Notes under the pieces: model-generated
Told to the model about the DNA's origin: nothing
Databases searched by the model: none
The model's input: the letters and a program-made list of their open reading frames with translations, nothing else
NCBI GenBank assembly: GCA_964564735.1
Contig: CAZMCH010000003.1
Location: 1 to 64,000, forward strand
DNA: 64,000 nt
Origin: CAZMCH01 sp964564735
Lineage (GTDB): Bacteria > Poribacteria > DTPJ01
Direction of reading: 5' to 3'
Shown here: positions 8,901 to 16,871 of the stretch, piece by piece
How the letters are laid out: each line of letters begins with the position of its first letter
Numbering within the stretch: position 1 is the stretch's first letter
Position numbers and translations under genes: made by a program

Positions 8901-9309
8901 AGAATTACAAAGTTTTAGAGCCATTTATTTAGGCTATAGCCCAAAGAAGCTAATATCAAGAATGGAAGTAAAGGGAGGATATGAAACAGAATGGAATGAT
9001 GATGTTCTTTCTGATGACTTACCTGTTCTAACAAAGACTTTATCAATAAAAACAGAAGCAAATACGAGTTTTATGGGCAAAGGTTCTTCATTGATAAGAT
9101 ATGAAATCGCAAGAGGCACAAGTAGTGGAGATTTGCCCTTTGCTAGATATGATTTTCACAACGGTATTAGCCATAAAATCAGGCTTGAGACAAATTATCG
9201 TGTAAAATGGTTTACAGACTTACTATTGCGCATAACATATCGAGGCGAATTTGCCGAAGATGATAATCCAGACCATCGCTTTGAAATGGAAGCAACCGCA
9301 GATTTTTAG
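5920..9309 (+). CDS. Large (about 1129 aa) predicted secreted surface or outer-membrane protein, unknown function
   Basis: An N-terminal hydrophobic segment (about 9-31) ending in S-S-F-G-Q looks like a Sec signal. The motif V-Y/W-I/L-N-x-x-x-x-x-x-x-D-Y-x-I, followed 20-25 residues later by I-x-I-D-Y-x-Y/I, occurs at about 66-111 and again at about 308-354; I associate this motif with SprA-like and related surface proteins. The second half is rich in alternating polar and hydrophobic strands (R-x-x-Y/W-x-F), suggesting a beta barrel, and the last residue is F, as in many outer-membrane barrels. The start is a TTG with a weak, distant AGGG, so the N-terminus is uncertain. I do not recognise the family with confidence. 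Confidence 0.6.
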   Translation: MIYFNIKKEINTFISLFFIIFYIFFPFYSSFGQKSLSIYEKSEKIDGKDFQNPYQLIYMPVIPSSEKVYINDNILLIETDYTIDYKLGQINIKKDFSQDDIIRIDYNIIPVSIKQIYQKQLIRPKENGSILEDSQKKENSQIQEKTLPTTSLPTSSDLNFSGTKTLSLSMEKNRGISINQPTRLNINGKITEDISINAILSDEDLPLQPEGTTEEIEDLDKVLIEIKGKHLSATLGDYESSFDDTEFVLSPKMLEGAQAKGDFNIGGFTLLGAVSKGQSASMTIQGKEGQNEYRISLDGKFIIMVAGSEEVWLNGEKMRREMDYVIRDYGDPIIEFTKRHLITGKDVIVIDYEYIDEEGNYGQKLYGVRGKIGDQSTMLFEKSYLPFGVNALIGASYAIESDDKDNPLISLSNNDIESLKKNELDPDGDGKMLPAPKSISIIGFDGKLNFNENTFLAGELALNRHDSNTFSKFDRIEESKAWKLGGSSNGERFRLNFSLRGLEPDFTPIGATTSSRNRSTYQKNYDQISFGNIQSFKQISSPEEKDYNLDLWLEPLKYIELKGNLGRNSSEYKEPELIKIVNDYWSRSIIIGLPNLPKINTRFQEVSEKQNNKVNSIKTRESLELSHLIWQKINIKMTNDEIQSLKLDKVNDNNDIRRSEQRFTMNLPSFWKVSLSSEFSYERDYVDFEKDNNTNIDDKWQKTSSARTAMLNLSSKPISWLDFSGYFGHRKLSSFDNVLVAKDTLSDNTTNVVDLNMNLKFLRINYKIDRKLSTEKEEQYVNYVIVLVDGQEVKRYLLPGEGSYVRIDEYTYREDLEKGEYIRLIRNVSDKPVTSLAFQSVFSIRPRLSFVRRQKDPKKEESFKSYLIKSLSMFELGTRISEEQDDTSGKFYILRELQTDKTIYGAKKYWHRSQISPHKLLSVSLDWETNTSLNKRLNSQIRRLEANRWKTKLESPFIERFVLGCEFGRDDTLEKINSIPINKSGVGIAISDISELQSFRAIYLGYSPKKLISRMEVKGGYETEWNDDVLSDDLPVLTKTLSIKTEANTSFMGKGSSLIRYEIARGTSSGDLPFARYDFHNGISHKIRLETNYRVKWFTDLLLRITYRGEFAEDDNPDHRFEMEATADF

Positions 9310-9333
9310 ATAATCATAATATAAGAATTAATT

Positions 9334-11628
9334 CTATTTTTCTAATCGCACAAAAATAAAAGCTACATTATAGTTAGGATCGTCTGCTGATTCCCGATAT
9401 GATTCGTTATAGCGTTCTGAAAGGTATTCAGCAGATTCCACAATATCAACGAATTTTTGAGGATATTTTTCTTTAAATTCATTTACCAGAGTTCCTGGAA
9501 GCGAAAAGTTATCCAGAAGTTCCAGATTGCCAAATTTCTTTTTTCTTTCAAGCCACCAATCATATTCAGCTAGTTTATCCTCGTCTTCGTGATACATCAA
9601 TGGCCAAACAAAATAATCTTTTGTAATAAGCAAACCTAAACCATCATCAAAAACATTTATAAGATCAACGTCTTCGATCCAATCTTGCATTGCACTAAGT
9701 AAATTTTCTGGAATATCCTGCGGAACGACATGGAAATAAAAATTTTCTTCATCCATGACCATATTGACTTTAATACTCTTTTTATTTTTGGGACGCAGCA
9801 ATTCCTCAATATCATCGCCCATTAAAAATAGAAAAGGGATATTTCCATTCGTAACGTCAATCATAACGTCTTCGCCATCAAGATCATATAATAAAGCCAT
9901 GTGTTGCCAATATAGCATATATTTTTTGCCGAGGGTGAAATCCATTTCTTCAAGAATTCTGCGCAAGGCATCTTCTGGAAAAGGTCCCTTTGCATTTGCC
10001 CCGCCAAGCAAGTATTCTGATTTTATCCCATAGGCATCAGTAATGAGTTTCATTGCTGAACATTTTTCTGTGCATGTGCCTCCTCTGCCTGCAATTATAT
10101 TCAATAAGGTTTCTGATGGGTCTTTAAAACGGATTTTATCACCAATAAAACGTGAATATAATTCAAAGTCGCTTTCCCATATTTTCATGCCAACAGCCCT
10201 AAGAAATTTTTTACAGTCTTCATTTGTGGATAATTCGATTATTCTGTCAACTTCTGATCCATATTTGTTGACAATACAATCATAAACGAAATTCTCAAAA
10301 ACTTCTCGATTTTTTTTCCATTTTCTAATGTTATATCCATATAGATTGCTTTCCTCTGTTATTTGTGATCGGTCAATATTTATATCGAGAAGCATGAATG
10401 GGCGACGGTCTTGGGTTTGTATAAGTTCAAATGATGTTTCATCCTCTATGTCAACAACATCATCGCCATGTTTCAGAATAATTCCTTCATATAGATCAAG
10501 TAAGTTTCCTTCATCATCTATTTTGTATATACAATCTTGAATAATGCTAATATTTTTTGCAGATTCAGTTGACATGATATTTTTATCTATAACCTTAACA
10601 TATCTATCAAGAATTTCTCCAAAAGAAGTGGATTTTTCAGGGTCAATTTTTATTGCGGATGTTAAATTCAAATAGGGATCGGTAATTTGCAAAATATATG
10701 TCATATTTTGCTTTTCTTCATCAGTGATCATGATTTTAGAGTTCCTTTCGGTCATTTCTGAACTATATAAGGCATAACCTATGAGTTTATATATAAGTTT
10801 TGCAGAAAGAAAATCAGGGGCAATATTATTATCCTGCGGGCTTAACTCAACCGCATCAAAGCCTACTATATCACATTTTTCCGATACTTTTCGCAAAAGT
10901 GCGGTTACTTGCCCCCAAAGCATTCCATCGGGTTCAGGAGTTCCCACAGAAGGCATAATAGATGGATCAAAAACATCAAGATCAATAGTGATATATACTT
11001 TATCTGTCAATTTTTCAATTACTCTATCTATCCAATCAGAATCCCTTATATCTTTCATAAAAAAGACGGGTAAATTATTATGATCTATATATCGTTTTTC
11101 TGCAAGTGAAAGGCTTCTTATCCCTACTTGAACCGCAGGGCAATAATCCATAACACGCCTTATAGCGCAAGCATGATTATATTTTGAGCCGTTATATGAA
11201 TCCCTAAGGTCTGCATGAGCATCAAGCTGAAGAACTGATATTCCGCCATATATTTCTGAAAAAGACGCAACCAATGCTGGGGTTATTGAATGTTCACCAC
11301 CAAGCATAATCAGAAGTTTTCCAGTTTTTACCAGTTCAGAAGTCATATTTTTAACATATTGAAACATCTCATCAGGACTTTTAAAATCTTCGTTAACATC
11401 TGGTAATGTATGAATACCAAGCGTATATGGCTCAAAATCAAGTTCATCCTCATAAAATTCTACATGGGAAGATGCCTCAATGATAGCCTTAGGACCGTTT
11501 CCTGTTCCTAAACCATAGGTTACGGTTCCTTCATAGGGAATAGGAATAACGATAATACGAGCATTATCAAAATTAGCTTTTTTTACCCCCATAAAGTTTG
11601 CCTGAGGCAAAAAATTTTTTTTCGTCAT
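9334..11628 (-). CDS. Agmatinase/ureohydrolase fused to a transglutaminase-like domain
   Basis: A 764-residue single reading frame. Residues 1-299 are a ureohydrolase of the agmatinase/arginase family, with binuclear-Mn motifs GGEHSIT (about 106), DAHADLR (about 131) and DLDVFDPS (about 213). After residue 300 (MITDEEK) come about 200 residues of unknown type, then a papain/transglutaminase-like module: G-G-T-C-T-E-K-C (about 515), W-Q-H-M-A-L-L (about 573) and V-M-I-D-V-T-N-G (about 587), a plausible Cys-His-Asp triad. The start at 11628 has AAAGGA upstream. An internal AAAGGAAC precedes the ATG at 10731, so the C-terminal part could also be made separately or was once a separate gene. The substrate of the second domain is unknown. 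Confidence 0.85.
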   Translation of the reverse strand: MTKKNFLPQANFMGVKKANFDNARIIVIPIPYEGTVTYGLGTGNGPKAIIEASSHVEFYEDELDFEPYTLGIHTLPDVNEDFKSPDEMFQYVKNMTSELVKTGKLLIMLGGEHSITPALVASFSEIYGGISVLQLDAHADLRDSYNGSKYNHACAIRRVMDYCPAVQVGIRSLSLAEKRYIDHNNLPVFFMKDIRDSDWIDRVIEKLTDKVYITIDLDVFDPSIMPSVGTPEPDGMLWGQVTALLRKVSEKCDIVGFDAVELSPQDNNIAPDFLSAKLIYKLIGYALYSSEMTERNSKIMITDEEKQNMTYILQITDPYLNLTSAIKIDPEKSTSFGEILDRYVKVIDKNIMSTESAKNISIIQDCIYKIDDEGNLLDLYEGIILKHGDDVVDIEDETSFELIQTQDRRPFMLLDINIDRSQITEESNLYGYNIRKWKKNREVFENFVYDCIVNKYGSEVDRIIELSTNEDCKKFLRAVGMKIWESDFELYSRFIGDKIRFKDPSETLLNIIAGRGGTCTEKCSAMKLITDAYGIKSEYLLGGANAKGPFPEDALRRILEEMDFTLGKKYMLYWQHMALLYDLDGEDVMIDVTNGNIPFLFLMGDDIEELLRPKNKKSIKVNMVMDEENFYFHVVPQDIPENLLSAMQDWIEDVDLINVFDDGLGLLITKDYFVWPLMYHEDEDKLAEYDWWLERKKKFGNLELLDNFSLPGTLVNEFKEKYPQKFVDIVESAEYLSERYNESYRESADDPNYNVAFIFVRLEK

Positions 11629-11667
11629 GATAAATCCTTTGTTTTTTATCAAAAAATAGTGTTTTTC

Positions 11668-11697
11668 ATTAAAATTTAGTGGATTTTTTTTTGTCAA
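11668..11697 (-). promoter_or_regulatory. Probable promoter of the agmatinase fusion gene
   Basis: TTGACA (11697-11692), 18-nt spacer, TTTAAT (11673-11668) on the minus strand. Predicted start near 11661, about 33 nt before the ATG at 11628. Confidence 0.6.
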
Positions 11698-11702
11698 GAT
11701 GT

Positions 11703-11768
11703 TATAATAGGCATAAATTTTGATAATTAAGATATATTGCTCTCAAGGGGGTGAGAGTTTCAATATAT
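11703..11768 (+). promoter_or_regulatory. -10 box and leader hairpin upstream of the GH32 gene
   Basis: TATAAT at 11703-11708 has no good -35 box. Downstream, 11732-11768 can fold into a two-part stem: ATATATTG with CAATATAT (8 bp outer), and CTCTCA with TGAGAG (6 bp inner) around an AGGGGG loop, with a TTT bulge on one side. The hairpin ends 74 nt before the start codon. It may be a DNA operator or an RNA leader element; it does not resemble a riboswitch I know. Confidence 0.45.
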
Positions 11769-11842
11769 GAAAATTATCTCATATTCATAATCAGTTTTCA
11801 ATAATAAACTAGACGACATTTTTTGACAATGGGGGTAAGAAA

Positions 11843-14032
11843 ATGTCAAAAAGAACAGATTTGATCTATGCCGATGGGGAGTCTACCAAAATTCATACAT
11901 TAGAGAGTAAAAGACGATTATCAATAGAAAATCCTTCATTTAAGAATGCCTTAGCTGTATGGCACATGTTTAGCTTAGATGATACAGCGGGTAATAACAG
12001 CTTCTTGACTATCTGCGGAGATGTCGAGATTGGAATCGAAATAGAAAGCCCAGAACTTGAGGAATCAATAAAACGAGGTGGTGACGGATGTTCAGCGAAA
12101 TTTAACGGAGGATATTTGGATGCTGGACAAGGTTCTCGGGGCGAATTAAACCTTAAAGGCAAAGAAATGTCTTTATGTGCGAGGTTAATAGACCCAAAAG
12201 GTGATTGGGACGCTCCAATTATTTCAAAATATGGTAGTGGCAGTAGGATGATTTATAGGCTTTTTGCTGCACAAGCAAATAATCAAATGCTTTTGGCTTT
12301 TGAATTGGGTCTTGATAGTGATGATCGACCATTGCAAGTTAGTGTTCCGATTGAGTTAATCGGTGAAGAAAAATGGCACGACATCATAATTAGATATAAT
12401 AAAACTAAGCTGGAAATGTTTGTTGATGGCGTCCTCGTTGATGAAGAATGGACGATGGGCGAAATAAGGCAGGCTAATTCTGAACCATGTCTTATAGGGG
12501 CAGAAATAAACGAAGGCAATATAAAATCAGGCTTTTATGGTTTTATTGATCATATAGCATTATGGGATCGAGCTATATCAAATGAAGAAATTATAATCCT
12601 AAGCGGAGGTAAGGATTTAGTTACTCAACGAGAACATGAGATACTTGGTGATGAAAAAGCAATAGAGCAATATTGGAAGCCAAGAGGACATAATGTCTAT
12701 GTTGGTGACTGTATGCCTTTTTTCTATGATGGCACGTTTCATTTATTTTATTTGCATGATCGACGACATCACCGTAGTAAATGGGGATATGGCGCGCATC
12801 AATGGGCTCATATATCTACAACTGATCTGATTAATTGGAAGCACCATCCTTTGGCAATACCAATAACAGAAGAGCATGAAGGATCGATATGCACTGGTTC
12901 GGTATTATTTTATCAAGGGACATATTATGCCTATTATGCAACAAGGATTCCAAAACAAGGGGAATTTCTTAGCTATGCCACAAGTATTAATGGTATCCAT
13001 TTCATAAAGAACCAACCTAATCCATTGGCTACACCAGAACCACCATACAAAAAAGGTCCTTTCCGTGATCCAGCAATTTTTCAAGATGAAGAAGGTCTTT
13101 TTCATTTATTGGTAACATCAGAACTAGAAATTCCTTATCTTACTGCGCGTGGCGGTTGCCTTGCTCATCTAACTTCTGTTGATCTGCAGACATGGGAAAC
13201 AAAAGAGCCTTTTATTGTATCTGGACAAATAGGTCAACCAGAATGTCCTGATTATTTTTACTGGAATGGATGGTATTATCTGGTATATAGTCTTCATGGA
13301 ATTGCCCGTTATCGCATCTCCAAAGAGCAATTTGGACCATGGCAAAAACTAAAGAATGATTCTTTTGATGGTGCTCAGTTAAGGGTTCTAAAAACTGCTG
13401 AATTTACAGGAAACAGACGTATTGGTGTAGCTTTTTTACCTGATGGAGGCTATGGGGGTCATTTAGTATTTCGTGAAATAATCCAGTATGAAGACGGGTC
13501 ATTAGGGACAAAATTTGTGGAAGAAACAATCCCAAAATTCGGTGAATCAATACAACTACAATTTGGCGCTCTCACAGATAGCATATCAAACGATGACAAT
13601 AATATCAAAATCAATGCAACAGATAGCATTGAAAGTGTTGTGCTATCAGAAACACCAAGAGATTTTCGCGTTACGCTTCAAATAAATCCAGAGCCAAACG
13701 CCTCTTGTTTTGGAATATGTGTAAGAGGCTCTGGAAACTTCTGCGAGGGAAATGAGATAAGAATTGAGCCACATAAGCAAAAAGTCGGAGTCTGTAAACC
13801 AGATAGTAGCCTTCTGGAAGAAAATGAGTCATCTTCAATATATTTTGTTGAAGGACTCGATAAACCATTCAAGCTAGATGCTATTGTAAAGAATGATCTT
13901 ATTGATATTTGTATAGATAATCGCAGAACGCTGATAAGTCGAATTCCCAAATTTAATGGAAACAGGTTATTTTTATTTGCTCAAAATGCAAGCGTATCTT
14001 TTGAAGACATAGAAGTTAGACCATTTATATAG
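11843..14032 (+). CDS. LamG-GH32 family glycoside hydrolase-like protein
   Basis: 729 residues. Residues about 35-260 form a LamG/concanavalin-like jelly roll (e.g. W-H-D-I-I-I-R-Y-N, F-V-D-G-V-L-V). Residues about 280-560 form a five-bladed propeller of the GH32 type: the nucleophile region G-D-C-M-P-F-F-Y (about 287, in place of the usual N-D-P-N-G), H-Q-W-A-H-I-S-T-T-D-L-I-N-W, the F-R-D-P motif (about 407), and Q-P-E-C-P-D (about 466, the E-C acid/base motif). All three acidic residues seem present. GH32 enzymes cleave beta-fructosides. A further beta-rich domain follows. No signal peptide is visible, so it may be cytoplasmic. GGGGG lies 9 nt before the ATG. Confidence 0.85.
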   Translation: MSKRTDLIYADGESTKIHTLESKRRLSIENPSFKNALAVWHMFSLDDTAGNNSFLTICGDVEIGIEIESPELEESIKRGGDGCSAKFNGGYLDAGQGSRGELNLKGKEMSLCARLIDPKGDWDAPIISKYGSGSRMIYRLFAAQANNQMLLAFELGLDSDDRPLQVSVPIELIGEEKWHDIIIRYNKTKLEMFVDGVLVDEEWTMGEIRQANSEPCLIGAEINEGNIKSGFYGFIDHIALWDRAISNEEIIILSGGKDLVTQREHEILGDEKAIEQYWKPRGHNVYVGDCMPFFYDGTFHLFYLHDRRHHRSKWGYGAHQWAHISTTDLINWKHHPLAIPITEEHEGSICTGSVLFYQGTYYAYYATRIPKQGEFLSYATSINGIHFIKNQPNPLATPEPPYKKGPFRDPAIFQDEEGLFHLLVTSELEIPYLTARGGCLAHLTSVDLQTWETKEPFIVSGQIGQPECPDYFYWNGWYYLVYSLHGIARYRISKEQFGPWQKLKNDSFDGAQLRVLKTAEFTGNRRIGVAFLPDGGYGGHLVFREIIQYEDGSLGTKFVEETIPKFGESIQLQFGALTDSISNDDNNIKINATDSIESVVLSETPRDFRVTLQINPEPNASCFGICVRGSGNFCEGNEIRIEPHKQKVGVCKPDSSLLEENESSSIYFVEGLDKPFKLDAIVKNDLIDICIDNRRTLISRIPKFNGNRLFLFAQNASVSFEDIEVRPFI

Positions 14033-14075
14033 AAAACATATTATAATTTTATCATCGGGAAGGTGAATATATTAT

Positions 14076-14675
14076 TTGAGAGATATAGTATTTCATATAG
14101 GACCTATTGAGCAAGATATGGAAAATAGAGTTCATATGGTCGAAAATGAGCTTAATCGGATAGAAAAACGAGAAGATGAAAAAACACAAGTGCTAACACT
14201 ACCAATTGATCTATGGCTAGAAAGCGGATATGAGGATAGTGAAATACTTGTGATACATGGCGAGAAAAGATTAAGTCCTAATATTATTAATATACTCAAA
14301 GTTAGAGGTTACAAGGTTCAAGAAGCGACAAATGAGCAAGAGGCGATGTCTGCCTTCCGTCGGGCAAGCTATAAAATTATGATTGTTCCATGGGTGATGT
14401 TTGAAAGAAGCGGAGATTTTGTAAAACTATTACGAAAGGCGTTTCCACAAACTAAGATTATTATAACATCGCCAAATTTTGCATGGTCAAGTGAAGATGT
14501 TGTTGGTGCAAAACGTGGACAAGATGCGCTTAATGCAGGAGCATATTCCTATGTTCCAGATCGAAATATTGAAGAAAGCATTTTAACTTGCATTGAATCT
14601 GCAATGAAATCCAAAGAAAAATCATGTCCAGTATTGACAGCAGGTCTAAAATGTAACCTTATATGTAAGTTATAA
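14076..14675 (+). CDS. Receiver-like domain protein lacking the phosphoacceptor aspartate
   Basis: 199 residues from a TTG start, with GGAAGGTGAA upstream. An N-terminal charged, helical segment (about 10-40) is followed by a CheY-like fold at about 56-185: SEILVIHGEKRLSPNIINIL, then V-R-G-Y-K-V-Q-E-A-T-N-E-Q-E-A, then Y-K-I-M-I-V-P-W-V-M, then T-K-I-I-I-T-S, then A-G-A-Y-S-Y-V. The position where receivers carry the phosphorylated Asp reads I-V-P-W, and the acidic pocket after strand 1 is H-G-E rather than D-D/E-D, so it is probably a non-phosphorylated pseudo-receiver. The tail contains three cysteines (C-P-V-L-T-A-G-L-K-C-N-L-I-C). It follows GH32 by 43 bp, perhaps in one transcript. Confidence 0.65.
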   Translation: MRDIVFHIGPIEQDMENRVHMVENELNRIEKREDEKTQVLTLPIDLWLESGYEDSEILVIHGEKRLSPNIINILKVRGYKVQEATNEQEAMSAFRRASYKIMIVPWVMFERSGDFVKLLRKAFPQTKIIITSPNFAWSSEDVVGAKRGQDALNAGAYSYVPDRNIEESILTCIESAMKSKEKSCPVLTAGLKCNLICKL

Positions 14676-14894
14676 GGATTATTAAATCATTTTTATCCAT
14701 TTCATTATAAAGTATTCCCATTCAAGACGTTTACATATACGAAGATTAATACTATGCCAATCGTTTTTATCAAACCTTTTATCTGAGAAAATAACCATAA
14801 AGAACAATTCTGTGATAAAATTAATTGTATTGGTTACGTGGTCAATAATTTAAGATGGTATAGCAAGGTCTAAATACAAAGGAGAAAATATTCT

Positions 14895-15929
14895 ATGATA
14901 GGTCATAGGACATATTCTAGAGTCGGTCTAATAGGTAATCCATCGGATGGCTTTTTTGGTAAGACTCTATCATGTTGCATAAGGAATTTTTATGCACAGG
15001 TTGTTTTGATGGAAAGCACAAGAATAAAGATAATTCCTCATAGTATACATGATCCAACAGAATTTTCTAGCCTTAATGAGCTTGAGCAAACATCCATAAG
15101 AGATGGTTATTATGGAGGAATAAGGCTTATATATGCTACATGCAAGAGATTTAATGAATATTGTAGAGAAAAAGGCATACTATTAGATGAAAGAAATTTC
15201 TCCATTATATATGATACAAATATACCACGTCAGGTAGGTCTTGGCGGATCAAGTGCGATTATTGTTTCGCTGATGAAATCACTGATGGAATTTTACAATA
15301 TTTCAAATGATGATATTCCTCTTGAAGATCAACCGAATTTGGTCCTCAGCGTAGAGACAAAGGAATTAGGCATTAATGCGGGATTGCAAGATAGGGTAAT
15401 ACAGACCTATGGTGGCATGGTTTACATGGATTTCAATAGAGCAATGATGGAGAAGCTTGGTCATGGAATATATGAGAGAATGGATCCAAAATTATTGCCC
15501 GATATGTTCCTTGCCTATACTGATAATCCCGGAAAAGATTCAGGAAAAATGCACAATGAAGTCCGTTTCAGGTTCAATCAGGGAGATAAAGAGATAATAG
15601 AAGCTATGAATACATTTGCAAGTTATGCTCAGGAAGCGAAACATGCTCTTGAAGAAAAAGATCATAAACGTTTTGGTGAACTAATGGATATGAACTTTAA
15701 TCTTCGTAGAAAAGTTTATGGCGACAAAGTAATTGGTTCAGATAATCTCTTGATGATAGAGATAGCCAGAAGTCTTGGTGCAACAGCGAAGTTTCCCGGT
15801 TCAGGTGGAGCAATAATTGGTATGTATAAAGATGATGAAATGCTTGAAAAGCTAAGAGAGGCTTATCTAAGTCATGGTTTCAGATTTACAAAGATATTAT
15901 TTGATATAAAAGATACCTATGAAAGTTAG
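14895..15929 (+). CDS. Glucuronokinase-like GHMP kinase
   Basis: A 344-residue GHMP-superfamily kinase. The opening S-R-V-G-L-I-G-N-P-S-D-G-F-F-G-K-T, then G-Y-Y-G-G-I-R-L, Y-D-T-N-I-P-R-Q-V-G-L-G-G-S-S-A-I (ATP-binding motif, about 106-121), E-L-G-I-N-A-G-L-Q-D-R-V (about 158) and A-K-F-P-G-S-G-G-A (C-terminal GHMP motif, about 298) closely follow the plant glucuronokinase pattern as I recall it. That enzyme phosphorylates D-glucuronate at C1 on the salvage route to UDP-glucuronate. An exact substrate cannot be proved from sequence; galactokinase and mevalonate kinase are less similar. AAAGGAG lies 11 nt before the ATG. A strong hairpin directly follows the stop. Confidence 0.85.
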   Translation: MIGHRTYSRVGLIGNPSDGFFGKTLSCCIRNFYAQVVLMESTRIKIIPHSIHDPTEFSSLNELEQTSIRDGYYGGIRLIYATCKRFNEYCREKGILLDERNFSIIYDTNIPRQVGLGGSSAIIVSLMKSLMEFYNISNDDIPLEDQPNLVLSVETKELGINAGLQDRVIQTYGGMVYMDFNRAMMEKLGHGIYERMDPKLLPDMFLAYTDNPGKDSGKMHNEVRFRFNQGDKEIIEAMNTFASYAQEAKHALEEKDHKRFGELMDMNFNLRRKVYGDKVIGSDNLLMIEIARSLGATAKFPGSGGAIIGMYKDDEMLEKLREAYLSHGFRFTKILFDIKDTYES

Positions 15930-15953
15930 TAGGTTAGGATTTTCCTAACCTAC
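15929..15953. terminator. Perfect 11-bp hairpin between convergent genes
   Basis: GTAGGTTAGGA, a TTT loop, then its exact complement TCCTAACCTAC. It begins on the last base of the kinase stop codon and lies 22 bp from the end of the opposing gene, so it probably terminates both transcripts. Neither side has a strong U-tract, so a REP-like palindrome is an alternative. Confidence 0.6.
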
Positions 15954-15974
15954 AATAAATAATTTCAGATAAAT

Positions 15975-16733
15975 TTATCTGGCATCTTTAATTTTGCCCC
16001 ATGTTGCAGTTAGTTTTCCTGCGGGTTGAACTGATGTTAGATAAAGAGGAACTTCGTCATCGGATGGTTTTCCGCCATCATTCCTAAAGCATATAACATC
16101 AATTCTTGGATAATTGACAGGGTCGGATTCTCTGATGCCGATCTCAATATAATTATCTCCGACAGCCAAAGTAGGATCAATGGTGCTTTGTCCATTTGCT
16201 GTATGTTTCTGCCACCACCAAGGCATCGTATCTTTTAGCGATGTAAAGACCATATCAGTTCCATTAATACTCTTTGGGAATAAATCGGCGCCGGGGTCAT
16301 TCCATCTAAGCGATGTATCTCCACGTGTTGCAGGCACCCATGTTTTTGCATCTGGACTTACTCTAAGGAAAAATGAATTGAAGTTTGTCGTGTCAATTAA
16401 AGCTTGTGGTTGATAAAGGCGCGCCCAAGCTGCCCATACCTTTTTATCTGCTGTTGATTCACCAGCTTTGACTTTTTCTGGTAGTTTTATAACAAGGTAT
16501 GGCTCCCCTGCACCAGCTGCATGATCGTTATCTCCCGGTCCACCAAAGGCTGTTCCATTAATTGCACCTTTTTCTGTTGTTTCAACCCACTTATTTCCTT
16601 TGACATCCTTTCCAAATTGGCTCAGTGCTGGATCAAAGGTGCTTACCTCAACATATATTATCTGCGCTGAATAAGCAGATGCCCATGCGATAAGAGATAA
16701 AATAACCATACTGATAAATATCAATTTTTTCAT
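15975..16733 (-). CDS. Secreted protein of unknown function with C-terminal TWG-x-IK tag
   Basis: 252 residues with a clear Sec signal peptide (MKKLIFISMVILSLIAWASA, cleavage near A-Y-S-A). The start is the ATG at 16733 with GGAGG 7 nt upstream; a longer in-frame extension has no ribosome-binding site. The mature region contains W-A-A-W-A-R-L, F-F-L-R-V-S-P-D-A-K-T-W and Y-I-E-I-G-I-R-E-S-D, a beta-sandwich-like pattern reminiscent of carbohydrate-binding modules, but no family is certain. It ends in L-T-S-V-Q-P-A-G-K-L-T-A-T-W-G-K-I-K-D-A-R, matching the ends of the next two proteins although the rest is unrelated. It is third in a minus-strand series after the two paralogues. Confidence 0.8.
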   Translation of the reverse strand: MKKLIFISMVILSLIAWASAYSAQIIYVEVSTFDPALSQFGKDVKGNKWVETTEKGAINGTAFGGPGDNDHAAGAGEPYLVIKLPEKVKAGESTADKKVWAAWARLYQPQALIDTTNFNSFFLRVSPDAKTWVPATRGDTSLRWNDPGADLFPKSINGTDMVFTSLKDTMPWWWQKHTANGQSTIDPTLAVGDNYIEIGIRESDPVNYPRIDVICFRNDGGKPSDDEVPLYLTSVQPAGKLTATWGKIKDAR

Positions 16734-16808
16734 TCTTAATCCTCCATAAAATAAAAAGGAATTAAATTCTAAGAATAAAAACAATATTATTAGGTCTTTT
16801 TTTGATAG

Positions 16809-16820
16809 ATCACCCCCTTA
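16809..16820 (-). promoter_or_regulatory. G-rich leader motif upstream of the secreted protein gene
   Basis: The minus strand reads TAAGGGGGTGAT; its AAGG begins 86 nt before the ATG at 16733. A near-identical element lies 87 nt before the ATG at 18140 and another 98 nt before the ATG at 11843. Function unknown. Confidence 0.35.
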
Positions 16821-16871
16821 TTTTCCTTTTTCAAGGGTAGTTTTTATTGTGAGACACTATGTAAGAAATAC

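Noticed and set aside
14676..14894. Intergenic stretch before the glucuronokinase gene examined for a promoter or small RNA.
   Set aside because: No hexamer pair with proper spacing and no convincing stem was found.
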